6,359 bases of DNA, taken from positions 1 to 6,359 of the forward strand of contig JACRFF010000119.1 of NCBI GenBank assembly GCA_016218005.1, in the 5' to 3' direction. Positions 6,242 through 6,359 of the stretch are shown here, piece after piece. The notes beneath the pieces were generated by a model. The model searched no databases and was not told the DNA's origin. It saw only the letters and a list, made by a program, of their open reading frames with translations. Both the position numbers and the translations under genes were made by a program. This DNA comes from Ignavibacteriales bacterium (GTDB lineage: Bacteria > Bacteroidota > Ignavibacteria > UBA10030). Each line of letters starts with the position of its first letter. The stretch's first letter is position 1.

Positions 6242-6279
6242 AGAAGACACAAGAATATAATACTTAGTTCACGTCTTCT
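6242..6279. repeat. Seven-bp inverted repeat flanking an AT-rich spacer upstream of the radical SAM gene
   Basis: AGAAGAC (6242-6248) and GTCTTCT (6273-6279) are perfect inverse complements 24 bases apart, with an AT-rich centre (AATATAATA). The right arm overlaps the last codons of the upstream partial gene and the left arm ends two bases from the AAGGAG ribosome binding site. It could be an RNA stem or a protein site; it is long-looped and may be chance. Confidence 0.3.
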
Positions 6280-6358
6280 GTTGCTTTTTCTTTGCGGCAG
6301 GGAACAGCACGTTGTTCAGAATCAACCGGTACCCGGGAGAATTTTTATGCAATGAAAG
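6269..6358 (-). CDS. C-terminal end of an unidentified gene running off the right edge
   Basis: On the minus strand a frame is open from the window edge to TGA at 6271-6269, giving 29 residues that include HKNSPGYRLILNNVLFP and end in a basic tail, AAKKKQQKT. The hydrophilic lysine/glutamine end looks like a genuine C-terminus. The stop falls 41 bases before the radical SAM start on the same strand, which is normal operon spacing. A frame this short can stay open by chance, so the call rests on composition and position. I do not recognise the family. Confidence 0.45.
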   Translation of the reverse strand, partial: LSLHKNSPGYRLILNNVLFPAAKKKQQKT

Positions 6359-6359
6359 A

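Noticed and set aside
6256..6261. Perfect TATAAT on the plus strand
   Set aside because: No -35 element lies at 16-18 bases and no plus-strand gene follows. The minus-strand alternatives (TATTAT, TATATT) also lack a -35.

Overview
The window reads as chromosomal DNA of a Gram-negative bacterium. It carries an outer-membrane beta-barrel gene ending in the typical C-terminal Phe, and a secreted peptidase whose signal peptide ends in Ala|Gln. Several genes lack Shine-Dalgarno sequences, and there are bacterial microcompartment (BMC) shell genes. This mix suggests the FCB group, possibly an Ignavibacteria/Chlorobi-type lineage; that placement is inference from gene style only. UGA is a normal stop here, because at least two genes end on it at sensible C-termini.

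Layout. (1) 3-1253 (+): 3' part of an Omp85/BamA-like outer-membrane barrel protein, followed by a hairpin terminator (1278-1303) shared with the converging BMC genes. (2) 2337-1344 (-): a compact two-gene BMC shell operon. The first gene is a plain 98-residue hexameric shell protein with a strong ribosome binding site and a near-consensus sigma70-type promoter. The second is a paralogue with a proline/acid-rich linker and a C-terminal SAP/Rho-N-like segment. A perfect 10-bp hairpin separates them. (3) 2338-2621: divergent intergenic region with the BMC promoter and a doubtful short reading frame. (4) 2622-3869 (+): secreted M14 zinc carboxypeptidase. (5) 3916-3937: GC-rich perfect palindrome between convergent genes. 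(6) 6358-3940 (-): a co-directional run made of the C-terminal end of an unidentified gene, a B12-binding radical SAM protein of the DUF4070/HpnP-like type, and a YfcE-like metallophosphoesterase.

The most interesting part is the BMC pair. No signature enzyme, encapsulated aldehyde dehydrogenase or pentameric vertex protein is in the window, so this looks like a satellite shell locus. The two shell paralogues are about two-thirds identical, yet they diverge sharply in the pore-lining segment, and one has gained a possibly nucleic-acid-binding tail. No tRNA, rRNA, CRISPR array or insertion sequence was seen.
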